Shown here in pieces: positions 11,226 to 21,164 of a DNA stretch of 64,000 nt (its first letter is position 1; each line of letters begins with the position of its first letter). A program made the translations under genes and the position numbers. A model generated the notes under the pieces. That model searched no databases. It saw only the letters and a program-made list of their open reading frames with translations, and had not been told where the DNA came from. The DNA comes from Microcebus murinus. Taxonomy: Eukaryota > Chordata > Mammalia > Primates > Cheirogaleidae. Location: the NCBI RefSeq assembly GCF_040939455.1, contig NC_134106.1:40260001-40324000 (forward strand), read 5' to 3'.

Positions 11226-12164
11226 GCTGAAAAACATTGCTACTCTATTTGTATTCCTTTTATTAATGGATACCTTTTTCTCATTTCCTCAGACCTCAGC
11301 AAGTAATATTTTTAAAGTGGGGTAAAAGAACCAAGAGGCAAAACTGAATGACTCCAAGAAGGAGAAACATGTGAACTCGAGAGTTGCTTTCTTCTTATAG
11401 CAAAAAAAAGATTATTCCCTTTTGTATACTTCATCTACCCATTGCTTCACTTACTGGCATTTAAGTCCTAACTCCCAGCTGTGTCACTGTAGGAAACACA
11501 TCTCCTTGGCACTAGGGATCAAGAACCTTCAAAGGAGTGCAGGTTACTTTAAGTGTGGCAGGAATTGTTCTGTTTTTCACTACCATATCCCACTTTGAGA
11601 AAACTGTATTTGGAGAAAACCCTAAATTAAACCAGCCCATTAAGAAGTCAATGTTGCAATAACAAAGGAGTCTTCTCTGTCAGTATTGTAAAATTTCCTA
11701 ATACTTTTAAACATTTATATATCAATTACCACTTGTCTGCATACATGGCTTGGGAACAAAAAAGTCTAGAGAATCTCTAAAGCACAAACGTTAGACTCTG
11801 CTGTCAATTTAAAAAAAATAATCAGAAATAGTAGAAAGTATCTCTGAAAGAGAATGAATGTTAGCAGGAAAAAACAGGCTTTGGTTTATGAAAATTCACA
11901 CACAGGTACTTTGGGAGAAATGCTTTATACCAAAAAAAAAAAAGAGCGGATTGCTTGAATTTGCTTTTGCTCATTTCAATGGCCACAATAAAGGATTCCA
12001 CACTGTCACTTAGGAACCATGGTTAAGAAAATAAAATGGGAGGAGACGCAAAAAGTTGGCTTGGCCCTGTCAGTCTGGCTTCTAAGTACAGAGCACATGC
12101 TAGATATGATCTGAGGTTGCCGCCTATAGCCCACTTAAAGCATTTACTCACAGCTGTGTTGGGT
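11226..12164. other. FSHR intron 2, donor-proximal single-copy part
   Basis: AT-rich sequence directly downstream (in gene direction) of exon 2. No second exon was seen. Contains a short A-run near 11931-11943 and no recognisable transposon. Confidence 0.55.
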
Positions 12165-12170
12165 ACATAC
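12165..12170 (-). other. FSHR: 5' splice site of FSHR intron 2
   Basis: On the minus strand the exon ends in ...GAGAAAAT and is followed by GTATGT, a good U1-type donor. The Ile codon is split AT/A across the intron, as in other glycoprotein-hormone receptor LRR exons. Confidence 0.88.
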
Positions 12171-12242
12171 ATTTTCTCCAGGTCCCCAAATCCTGAAAAT
12201 GCGCCTTTTGGGATGACTCGAAGTTTGGTGAGGACAAATCTC
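12171..12242 (-). CDS. FSHR: FSH receptor exon 2 (first leucine-rich repeat)
   Basis: FSHR is the Gs-coupled glycoprotein-hormone receptor of Sertoli and granulosa cells. Its extracellular leucine-rich-repeat domain binds follicle-stimulating hormone. Reading the minus strand, the exon gives [20 protein letters not shown] followed by LEK, one LRR unit whose first strand is the LRVIPKGAF segment. The exon is exactly 72 nt: one base completing a Leu codon, 23 full codons, then two bases (AT) of the next Ile codon. This matches the family's 72-75 nt LRR exons, which all interrupt codons at the same position. It is preceded by CTACTCTCTTTTCAG and followed by GTATGT, both good splice signals. There is no stop or frameshift. 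By my count it covers residues 52-74 of the full-length receptor. Human FSHR has Gln where this sequence has Pro (residue 62), as I recall; rodents also have Pro. The related LHCGR and TSHR differ clearly in this repeat. Confidence 0.93.
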
Positions 12243-12257
12243 CTGAAAAGAGAGTAG
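12243..12257 (-). other. FSHR: 3' splice site of FSHR intron 1
   Basis: On the minus strand the 15 bases read CTACTCTCTTTTCAG, a pyrimidine tract ending in CAG directly before the exon. Cutting here gives the 72-nt exon with the phase expected for FSHR. Confidence 0.88.
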
Positions 12258-12304
12258 ACATGAAATATCACATTAAATAAGTAAGTGAGTACCTAATGTA
12301 TAAT

Positions 12305-12560
12305 ATCACCTAACAGCTAACATATACTAAGTGCTTACTACAAGAATAATGGTGGTTGAAATTGCTTTTGCATTCTCTTTCTTCATCCTCTCCAAGAAGC
12401 AGTGATATTGGCACTATTATTCTCTGCATTTTGCAGAAGAAAACTGGAGTTTAGAGAGAATAAAAAACTTACACAGGGTCACATGGCTGATACATGGCAG
12501 AGATGGGATATGTACCTTGCTTGCCCCCACCACTCTTTTGTCTTCTGTAGCCCTGTGTGA
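12305..12560 (-). repeat. MIR SINE, fairly complete
   Basis: CAGCTAACATATACTAAGTG, CACTATTATTCTCTGCATTT, TGCAGAAGAAAACTGGAG, CACAGGGTCACATGGCTGAT and CAGAGATGGGAT follow antisense MIR from end to end. It lies only about 60 bp upstream of the exon 2 acceptor. Confidence 0.8.
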
Positions 12561-12609
12561 GGCCCCTTTTCTTTCTCTACTCCAATCCCAAACACCTCTT
12601 CCTTTATTA

Positions 12610-13345
12610 TCATTCTCAGCTGACCTTGCTTCCTATTCCAAGGGAAAATAAAACCAACAGAAGAAAACTTCCTCCTGCTCTCAGATGGCTCACTGCCTGA
12701 TCAACCCACTCGTACCTGTGGTCTATACTTGCCGCCTTCCCTTCTGTTACCATGGTGACCTGTCCAGGGTCCTGCCTAAGAACAGCCCCTCTGATGTGCA
12801 CTGGGTCTCTTCCTCTTCTCTTCTAATCCCAGTAACCCCTGCAGTAATTTCCCCTTTCTTTCATAGATTTCACTCACCTATTTTCCCTTCTCTACTATGT
12901 AATGCCCATTAATATAAAAATGTGCCATGATTTCTCCCATTTATAAAAGGTCATCTCTTAACCTCAGCTGCCTCCAGCTTTGCCATTTTCTTCTGCTTGA
13001 AATACTGTCTTACACTTGCCTTGAAATTCCTTTCAATGGCTCCTCATCTCAATCAGGAAAGCTCCAAATTGTTTACAATGGCCTTCAGTACCCGAGAGGA
13101 GCTATCTGTTCTCTATTCCCATAGTTCCTCTCTCCTCACTTTTGATAATTCTGCTTTGCTATTTCTGATCTTGTCACAACACCCTCTTGCTATTCCTTGG
13201 GCATGTCAGGTTCCTTCTTGCCTAATGTTTCTGCATTTGCAGTTCTGTCTGGAATACTCCTCTTTCTCTTTTCCTCTGGCTTTTCTCCCTCTGGCTTTTT
13301 CTTGCTTTGTAACTCATTAATAGGGATTTGCTTTTCTTTCCACTT
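12610..13345 (+). repeat. L2 LINE fragment, sense
   Basis: Pyrimidine-rich L2 coding sequence: TTACCATGGTGACCTGTCCA, CTGATGTGCACTGGGTCTC, then CCTTTCAATGGCTCCTCATC, TTTACAATGGCCTTCAGTAC and GCATTTGCAGTTCTGTCTGG (the L2 'first-class' segments before its 3' end). Open frames of 60-107 codons inside are relics. Confidence 0.7.
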
Positions 13346-14576
13346 CAACCCCTTCCTTCCATAAGGCCATCTGTGAGTAGAAATTATAATGAAACACTGT
13401 GGACTCGGATTATTTCATAAACATTTTATTGCTTTAGCATCTTTTCATGAATTCATGTTAGTGAAATTCCTGTTTCAGATAGAATTGTTACTTAGACAAT
13501 CGGGTCTTTTGTTCACCTTGTTTGTGTTTGGCTACCAGATGCAACAACTCCATGATGAAGAATCATAAGAGAGAATCCTGTGTGCTGTTCTTGCTTTGGA
13601 GGGATTTCTACACTTGTAATGCAAAACCAGAAACCTTGGAACTGTCAGAAAACAACTGTGGGCTATAGTTGATGTAATAACTATAAATCTTTTACAAGGA
13701 TTAAAATGAGAAAGATCCCAAAGTACATAAATATATAACAGAAAAATTGGTAGGAACAGTTGAATTTTGAGTCTGGGCCTCAAAACTATTAGGTCATACT
13801 AAAAGCATATTCTATAAAACATGCATTTAAATAAAAGATGATATAATTTAGGATCAAAGAAGAATATCTACTTCTAAATGTTCCATTTGAAAAGAATCAA
13901 GGTTAGTTTACACTATCCTTACCCATTTAACCTTAGTTAACATATTAAGAATTCTTTTGTTCCTATTATAAGACAGAAGAATGACAAAAAACTGAAAAAA
14001 GCAGATAATAAAATTGAATTAAAATAGTCTACAAGTTTCAAGGAAATTGAAAATTTAAAGATGTTAATGATGTATACAGAGAGTAGAGTCTTGAATAGTT
14101 GACTTCTATTTAATAACAAGTCAGCTAGATAATATTTTTTGATTCAGCCCTAAACATGTACATTTTCTAAAATTTTCAAGGACCTTGCCTGTATTAAGCA
14201 GTTCAAACTTATTAACATAATTAAATCTCTTTTGAAGATCAAAATAATTCACTTATTTCAATTTCCTGGGATATTATAAACTAGATAGTTTGAAGATATT
14301 TTCGCTAAAAAGCACATGGAAGTCTTCTATAAAACATAACAAATATTATTTTAAATGCATAGCTGAACTTGCAAGGAAATATGATAAATCTTCAGGGGCC
14401 CAGAGTAAAGCAACTACGTACCAATTGGAACCTGAGTGGTAGATGCAAACCAGAATTCTAAGAGAGTCAACTGAAGCTAAGGTAACCTGGTGGAGTTTCT
14501 GAACATGGTAACCAAGGGATTTGTGTTTTGATACCAAACTGGTATGTAAGATGAGACACGGAGGAGGGAATGCAAA
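13346..14576. other. Single-copy FSHR intron 1 sequence
   Basis: AT-rich, with no recognisable gene or repeat. Confidence 0.5.
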
Positions 14577-14647
14577 GATTCTTTCTTTCTCTCTTTCTTT
14601 CCTTCTTTATTTTCCTTCTTTTCTTTCTCTTTTTCCCTTTCTTTCTA
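14577..14647. repeat. Polypyrimidine (CTTT)-type low-complexity tract
   Basis: About 70 bases of almost pure C/T on the plus strand with CTTT and CTCT units. It accounts for Lys/Arg- and Phe/Ser-rich open frames on the two strands. Confidence 0.9.
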
Positions 14648-14769
14648 TAAATCACATGCATTCTAGAAAGAAAGGTACAGAAAACAGGACAGGCAATTTT
14701 CAATAAAATAAAATCAAGACATTTTCCTAACTTATGAAAGATATGAATCCTCAGATTCAGAAATCTCAA

Positions 14770-15600
14770 CAAATTCTAGGGAGGGAAACAAAAAATAATT
14801 CCACTTCCAGATACCTGTGAATTAGAACTGTAGAGCCATAAGAGAAAATATTTTAAATGTAAGCAGAGAGAAAAAGGTAGATTATCTTTAAAGAAAAAAT
14901 AATTACAAACCATTGTAAAAAATCTTCAAAATTATTAAAGAAAACTGACAATCTAAAATGCTATAACTTAGAAAATTATCATTCAAATGTGAGGGTAAAA
15001 TAAAGATACTTCTGGACAAATTTAATTAGCCCCTAGTAAACTTTTAGCAAAAGAATTCCTTTAGAGAATAAGAAAATTTAATTCAGTAGGAAGGCACACA
15101 TACACAAAAGGAATAGTGAATGAAGAAGTTAGTGTTTATTATTGAAGAGGCGGGTTTTCATAATACCTGGAAAACCCACCAAGTCAATAAGGAATACAAA
15201 AAAAAGAAGAAAAAAAAATTGACCAAGAACGAAGTAACAAGGCACATAGTATATACATAAAAAAATCAGTTCTTTGACAATGACTCAAATTATCTAGAAA
15301 TCCATAATAAAGATAATTAACTTCCCATCCCTACCACACATATACCCATCTGGAAACCCAAAAGCTAATCAAACAAAGCAAATCAACCAAACAGCCTTTT
15401 ATGTCCTACATGGGTCACAGAAGAAATCACAATAATTAGGATTTATTTGGATTGAACTATAATGAAAATACAACATATCAAACTTATAGGATATAGCTAC
15501 TCTGTTAATTATTGCACAAATGTATATCTTTAAATTATTATACCAGTTGGAAAAAAGATATAATATTAATGAGCTAAGCTTCAAATACAAGAAACCAGTA
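14770..15600 (+). repeat. Old L1M 3'-region fragment
   Basis: Diverged L1 sense sequence: AAAGAAAACTGACAATCTAA, GAGGGTAAAATAAAGATACT, TCTGGACAAATTTAATTAGC and AAGAATTCCTTTAGAGAATA match the region of old L1s that normally follows ORF2. Split from its 3' end by an Alu at 15683. Confidence 0.5.
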
Positions 15601-15682
15601 AAAGAACAATGGAATTGTGGAAGCAGGAAATTGTAATGCCAATATTTAATTTTTTCTGGCTAGAACTTAAAACTCAAAAGCA

Positions 15683-16016
15683 GGCCGGGCGCTGTGGCTC
15701 ACGCCTGTAATCCTAGCTCTTGGGAGGCCGAGGCGGGCGGATTGCTCAAGGTCAGGAGTTCGAAACCAGCCTGAGCAAGAGCGAGACCCCGTCTCTACTA
15801 TAAATAGAAAGAAATTAATTGGCCAACTGATATATATATAAAAAATTAGCCGGGCATGGTGGTGCATGCCTGTAGTCCCAGCTACCCGGGAGGCTGAGGC
15901 AGGAGGATCACTCGAGCCCAGGAGTTTGAGGTTGCTGTGAGCTAGGCTGACGCCATGGCACTCACTCTAGCCTGGGCAACAAAGTGAGACTCTGTCTCAA
16001 AAACAAACAAACAAAC
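15683..16016 (+). mobile_element. Lemur Alu, full length
   Basis: Same subfamily as the Alu at 289, with only a handful of differences (for example GTCTCTACTATAAATAGAAA and the TTAATTGGCCAACTGATATA block are identical). The tail is AAAACAAACAAACAAACA-type. Perfect 14-bp duplication AAAACTCAAAAGCA at 15669-15682 and 16017-16030. It is in direct orientation to the 289 copy, with FSHR exon 2 between them. Confidence 0.95.
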
Positions 16017-16177
16017 AAAACTCAAAAGCAGTTTAATAAGAAGCATTGGTAAAATGAGAGACTATTGATAGAGCTGTTTTGAGAAGATAAACACTCAGGT
16101 AGACATTACAATTTTGTATTTAAAGTTTAAGTTTAATATACACTAACTTGCTATTTTGCAATTAAAAGGTTAAGTTT

Positions 16178-16535
16178 TGATATAGCACCTCTTGTATATT
16201 CCTGGATAGAGCTGGAACCCATTCTACTAAGTGAAGTATCTCAAGAATGGAAAAACCATCACCACATGTACTCACCAGCAAATTGGTATTAACGGATCAA
16301 CACCTAAGTGGACATATAGGAGTAACATTTATCGGGTGTCGGGAGGGTGGGAGGGGGGAAGAGGGGATGGGTATATACGACCAAACAAGTAAGATGTGCA
16401 ACGTTTGGGGGATGGACACCCTTGAAGCTCTTACTTGAGGGGAGAGGGGGGCATGGGCAATATATGTAACCTTAACACTTGTACCCCCATAATACGCTAA
16501 AATAAAAAAATAAATACATAAACAAATTAAAATAA
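16178..16535 (+). mobile_element. 5'-truncated young L1 tail
   Basis: Starts TGATATAGCACCTCTTGTAT (end of ORF2), includes CACCACATGTACTCACCAGC, a purine/G-rich tract at 16338-16370, CTTGTACCCCCATAATACGC and an A-rich tail. Flanked by the perfect 14-bp duplication AAAAGGTTAAGTTT (16164-16177 and 16536-16549). Same family as 1-790 and 3649-4055. Confidence 0.92.
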
Positions 16536-16959
16536 AAAAGGTTAAGTTTCTTCATAAGTTTATTACTAAGATCAGTAAGGACTTTCTTATAATAGTGAAA
16601 GGTTTAGTATAATGATTTCAAGGGCTCTTGACTTACAACTTTAACATTTTTAAATGATTATTACAGAAATCTATGCTTATTTAAATGTTTAATGCAGAAA
16701 ACTGAATTTGCTGTTTAAAGTTGTAAATTCTACTTATAGAAGTTTTATTTTAACCAGCAACCTTCAGATAATTATGACCTTGCTAATCTAGTTCTAATTA
16801 ATTAATTCAAAGGTATGTGCAGATTTCCTTTATATCAGGAACATAGGTAAAGGCATTATTCTTGATCAATTTTCATTTCAGAACTAAAGTAAACGAGAGT
16901 CTAACAGATGACCTTTAAAACGCATTGCAAAATTTAAATTTGCCTTGAGAGAGTAAACC

Positions 16960-19790
16960 TAAAGAAAGTACAGAGAAAGAAAGAAAGGTAAGAGAAGAGT
17001 AGAAATGAATTAAAAATGGCAAGAGGAGTGACAAGACCAAAAGCTAATTCTTTGGAAACATTAATGGAATAGAAAGAAAATGTGTCTATACTGACTGAGC
17101 AAGAGGAAAAAAAAGTGAGAGAGGAAAAAGTCCTGAAGCAAGAAGAGGCATGAAAAATGGCACCTACCTACAGATATAACAAGTGTTAAATTAGAGAACT
17201 CTAAGAATAGTTTTATAACATTAGATTTGAAAAATCAGATAATATGAATAATTTTCATAGAAATGTATAATTACAAAAAACTGACTCATGAAGATACAGA
17301 AAACTGAATACATCTATAGCTATAAACAAATGGGTAATTTAAAAGCTGTGCAACAAAAAACAAGGTCAGCCTCAATTGATTTTAGAAGTAAAGTCTATCT
17401 CTTTAAAGGAATAAAAAAAAAATACCTCAGTCTTGTACAAACTATTCCAGAGACTAGTAAAAGAGGGAATGCTCTCCAGTGGATTTTATGTGGCCAGTGT
17501 AACAAAAGCCAGACAGGGACAAGAAAAGAATTGAAACATTTAGACAATAAAATAATGAAAATAATATAGTGATAATGTATATCCAGTAGAGCCTAAACAA
17601 ATAATACATAATTATTATTTGGGTTTGTCCTAGAATTCAAGGTTTGCTAAATATTAGAACACTCTATCAAAGAAAATTTCCATATCGAGAAATTAAAAGA
17701 GAAAAGCCACATGATTTTCTTAGACATAGAAAATATGTATGGTCACAACTGAAACCCATTCATGATAAAACCTTTTGACAAATAAGAAAAAGGAGAAATA
17801 TTCTTAGTCTGATAAGGAGTAAAATCATCAAACACTAAAATAAATATAGTCAATGGTGAAATGTTAGACACATTCCATTTAAAACTGAAATGAAGCAAGA
17901 AGGCCTACCATTACCTCTTCCGTTTGATACTGTGCTGGATGCCCTAGCCTGCACAGTAAGAGAAGAAATAGAAAAACATATATCTGGATTACTAATAAAA
18001 ATTGTCATTATCTACAGAAAATCTGGCAGGGGTGAGGAACCTGCAAACATAAGGCCGTGTGTCCCTCCAGATCCCTAAGTGCAGCCCCTCAACTGAATCC
18101 AAACTTCACAGAACAGTTCTGTAAACTTTGGATTCAGTCAAAGTCTGCACTCAAGGATCCAGAAGGCCACAAGTTCCCCACCTCTACGAGTCTGTAACCA
18201 ATTTAAGAGATCACTATTACAACTAATAAGAGAATCCAGTCAGGTAGTTGCTATATGATTAGCAAACAAAAATAATACCCCTCATATTAAAGTATATCAA
18301 TTATCATAGCCACAGAACTTTTATAATATCAAGAAATTAATCTAAGACTAAAAAGACTCAAGGATTTAGGGGTAATAATCAAATACTTAATTGAAAAAAT
18401 TAAAACAACCCTGAACAAACAGAAATAGCACATTTATAAATGGGAAGTTTCAATATTGTGAGGATATTAGTTTTAATCCACATTAATATATAAATTCAGC
18501 ATAAGACCCATCTAAGGCACAATAATTTGTTTTGGTATGGGTGTGTGGAAACTGACAAGGTGATTGATATTCATATGAAAGAGCAACTTTCAAAGAACAG
18601 CCCAAGTAATTGTAAAGAAGTAGAACAAGACTGGGGGAGGTGGTATATCAGGGAATATGACTTTTATAAAGTTACAGTGATTAAAATTCTGTGATACTGA
18701 TAGGGATTAAAAAAATAGACTAGTGGAAGAGAATAAAGAGCACAGAAATAGACAACAAACAAAAGAAAATGACAGGGTACCATTAAAAATCAATGGAGGG
18801 AGATATAGACTAATCAATAAGGGATGCAGAAACTATTGATTATCTTAGTGGGAAAAGTAACATAAGACTTTTCCTTGTAACTATATTAAAATCTCAATTC
18901 TGAGTTTACTAAAGATCTAAATGGGAAAAGTCAAGACTTTAAAGCTTTTAAATAAAATATAACATGCTGTTCAGAAGACACACAACTTAAAATTTATGTA
19001 AAGCAGAGATACATAAGCTCAGAAGACAAACTATAGACTGGACTGGGGAAAGATATTTGCAACACATACAAATGAAATGTATAAAGAACTTTATAAGATA
19101 ATAAGAAAATACGAACTCAGCAGAAAAATTGGCCAAAGATATAAATAGGCAATTTATAGAAGACAGTGGAAATGGCCAATAAACATACAAAAAGATTTTC
19201 TACTTTACTAGTAATCAAGAAAGTGCAAATTTAAAACATAAGAAGATACCATTATACACTGGCATATTGGCAAATGTTAAAAGAAAACTCTCATATCGGT
19301 GCTGGTGAGGCAGTGTAACATTTTCTACACTCTTGATGGAAGGGTGATTTGCTATAGATGCTTTCAAGAGTCACTTGACAATATGTACTGAAGTAAAAGA
19401 TACAAATGCCCTTAGGCCCAGTTATTCCAAGTCTTTCTCTCTGACACATGTGAACTTGGAGACAGGTAAAAAATTAATCACTGCAGCATCATTACTAGTA
19501 GCAAAAACCTGGAAACACCTTAAATGCTCCTAAACAAGAACACAAATAAATATTAATACACTATAGCACATTGACACAATGCAAAATTATAAAAAAGTGA
19601 AAAGGAGTGAACTGAGTACAGCTGCATGCAGCCATCTGGAAAAATCTCCAAAGCATAATGTTTGAGAGGAAAAAAATAGTTGGTGATATATATGTGTAAC
19701 ATGAACAGTATGATATGATTTTTATAAAGGTTAACAACATGCAAAATAATACAGTATATTGTTTTGTATTAATCACGTCTTTTTATTCTG
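16960..19790 (+). repeat. Old L1M ORF2, sense, heavily decayed
   Basis: Ordered ORF2 landmarks: ACAAGACCAAAAGCTAATTC, GAACACTCTATCAAAGAAAA, ACATGATTTTCTTAGACATA, ACCCATTCATGATAAAACC, GTGCTGGATGCCCTAGCCTG, then the C-terminal part (TAAACATACAAAAAGATTTT, GGTGCTGGTGAGGCAGTGTA, GCAGCATCATTACTAGTAGC). Interrupted at 18027-18185 by a small palindromic element. No long open frame remains. Confidence 0.75.
18027..18185. mobile_element. Palindromic hAT-type MITE
   Basis: About 159 bp with inverted ends: CAGGGGTGAGGAACCTGC on the left and GGCCACAAGTTCCCCACCTC on the right. The core is a near-perfect hairpin in which ACTGAATCCAAACTTCACAG pairs with CTGTAAACTTTGGATTCAGT. The CAGGGGT terminus indicates the hAT superfamily (MER1/Charlie group). 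No intact 8-bp duplication is visible. I do not assign a subfamily. Confidence 0.75.
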
Positions 19791-19796
19791 TATTTT

Positions 19797-20286
19797 TGAT
19801 GTTATGACATCTTGGGGCTTTGCTAATCCTACAGGGACTGCCCCTTCCAGGGCTGACTAATTCCTAGAGACAGCAAACACTTGGCCTGTGAGTGAGGTTT
19901 TCAATGCAAACCAACCAATCCAGAGTCCATACCCAGAGCCACCTCCTTATGTAGCTCTTATACTCGGGGCCAATATTCCCCTGCCCTAATCACCCCAGGG
20001 CCAGGTATCAGACAACTGGAAACAGCCCCTATACCCTGGAAGTTATTCAAACTAGCCAATCTTAACCTATTTACCTTGTCTCTTGCCTGTTCCTATGGAA
20101 ACCACAATCAAGTTTCTTGCCCACATTTTCCCCTTGCTTCCCCTGCCTTCTAATTGTCTTTGGTGCTCCCCTGTGTCCGCCCTTCCCCACCTCCAACCCA
20201 TGGTGTGAACCCCTTCTTTTGGGATCTGTGAATATGACAAACTATCTTTTCAAAGGCAGTTGTCTCCTAATCTATTGGCTTCAACA
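19797..20286 (+). mobile_element. Probable ERV solo LTR
   Basis: About 490 bp starting TGATGTTATGACATCTTGGG and ending CTATTGGCTTCAACA. It contains the promoter-like ACCAACCAATCCAGAGTCC (CCAAT motif), a CCACAATCAAGTTTCTTGCC segment resembling a decayed AATAAAG poly(A) signal, and GTGTGAACCCCTTCTTTTGG, all typical of ERV1-type LTRs. No internal viral sequence and no clear target duplication. Confidence 0.5.
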
Positions 20287-20939
20287 TACCTGAATAATTA
20301 TAAAGTCCATAATTTAAAACATGTTTAGAGACATTTTTATTTAAAGGAAAATAAATTTTTGGAATGACCAACACCAAAATCAGCATAGTCACTGCTGTAA
20401 TAACAGGAAAAGGAATGGTAGACATTTATCTAAAATATCCTATATTTTAAAAGCTGAATAATTGTGACCAAATGTTAAGATTTGGCAAAGCAGAGTGGTG
20501 TCTTATGGGTGTTTATTATATTATTCTCTATACTTCATGCTTGAAATACTTCATAATTAATTCTTAAAGACTGAAATTCTCACCAGGCCATATCTCAAGC
20601 ATCACTTATTATTTATTTTAAACAGAGCTGTTGAAAAGTGTCATCACACCATTCTTGTCAGATGGCACCTTTACCCTGCTCTGTAAGGGGCATGAAGTGC
20701 CTCACTGATTTCTGTAAAGACACAATTCACTGAGGTGGGTCTAAAAAGAAATTTTTCATCACTATATGGCAAGTTACTTAAAGTCTCCTCCATGATAAAT
20801 TGGGTGGGTGGGATTTACTTTTTTCTTCCCTGCAATTGGGAAGCTTTAGGATTCCCTTGAACTCTGTCTCTGTTAGAAGCAATTCATATCTTGGGTAGTC
20901 TGTTCACCCACCGTTTTAATTTAATAAAGGAGAACGGTA
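20287..20939. other. Intron sequence, with a possible old L1 3' end at 20480-20570
   Basis: TTTATTATATTATTCTCTAT followed by TTGAAATACTTCATAATTAA resembles the terminal segment of old (L1ME-like) 3' UTRs. The rest is single-copy. Confidence 0.4.
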
Positions 20940-21164
20940 CAGGGGTCCCCAAACTGTGGCCTGTGGGCCACATGCTGCCCACCGAGGACATTTATCCGAC
21001 CTGCTGGGTGTTTTTGCCGCCGCTGCCTGTCCTGCTTAGCAGCCAACTCATCCTGGGCCCACAGTGCGCATGTGTGGAATGTGCACCACACTCTCCAACG
21101 GCCCTCCAATGGTCTGAGGGACAGTGAACTGGCCCTCCCTGTTTAAAAAGTTTGAGGACCCCTG
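20940..21164. mobile_element. Small non-autonomous hAT transposon, copy A
   Basis: 225 bp with inverted ends CAGGGGTCCCCAAACT and AGTTTGAGGACCCCTG. Internal GGGCCACATGCTGCCCACC, CTGCCTGTCCTGCTTAGCAG and GACAGTGAACTGGCCCTCCC are shared with the copy at 39430-39619. It has no transposase coding. The flanks (GAACGGTA / GAAAAGAT) do not form a clean 8-bp duplication. Confidence 0.85.

Noticed and set aside
1..12170. FSHR exon 3
   Set aside because: No minus-strand LRR segment resembling the second repeat with splice sites was found; intron 2 appears to extend beyond the window.
12036..12257. 73-codon plus-strand frame over the FSHR exon
   Set aside because: Opposite-strand shadow of the exon and its splice sites.
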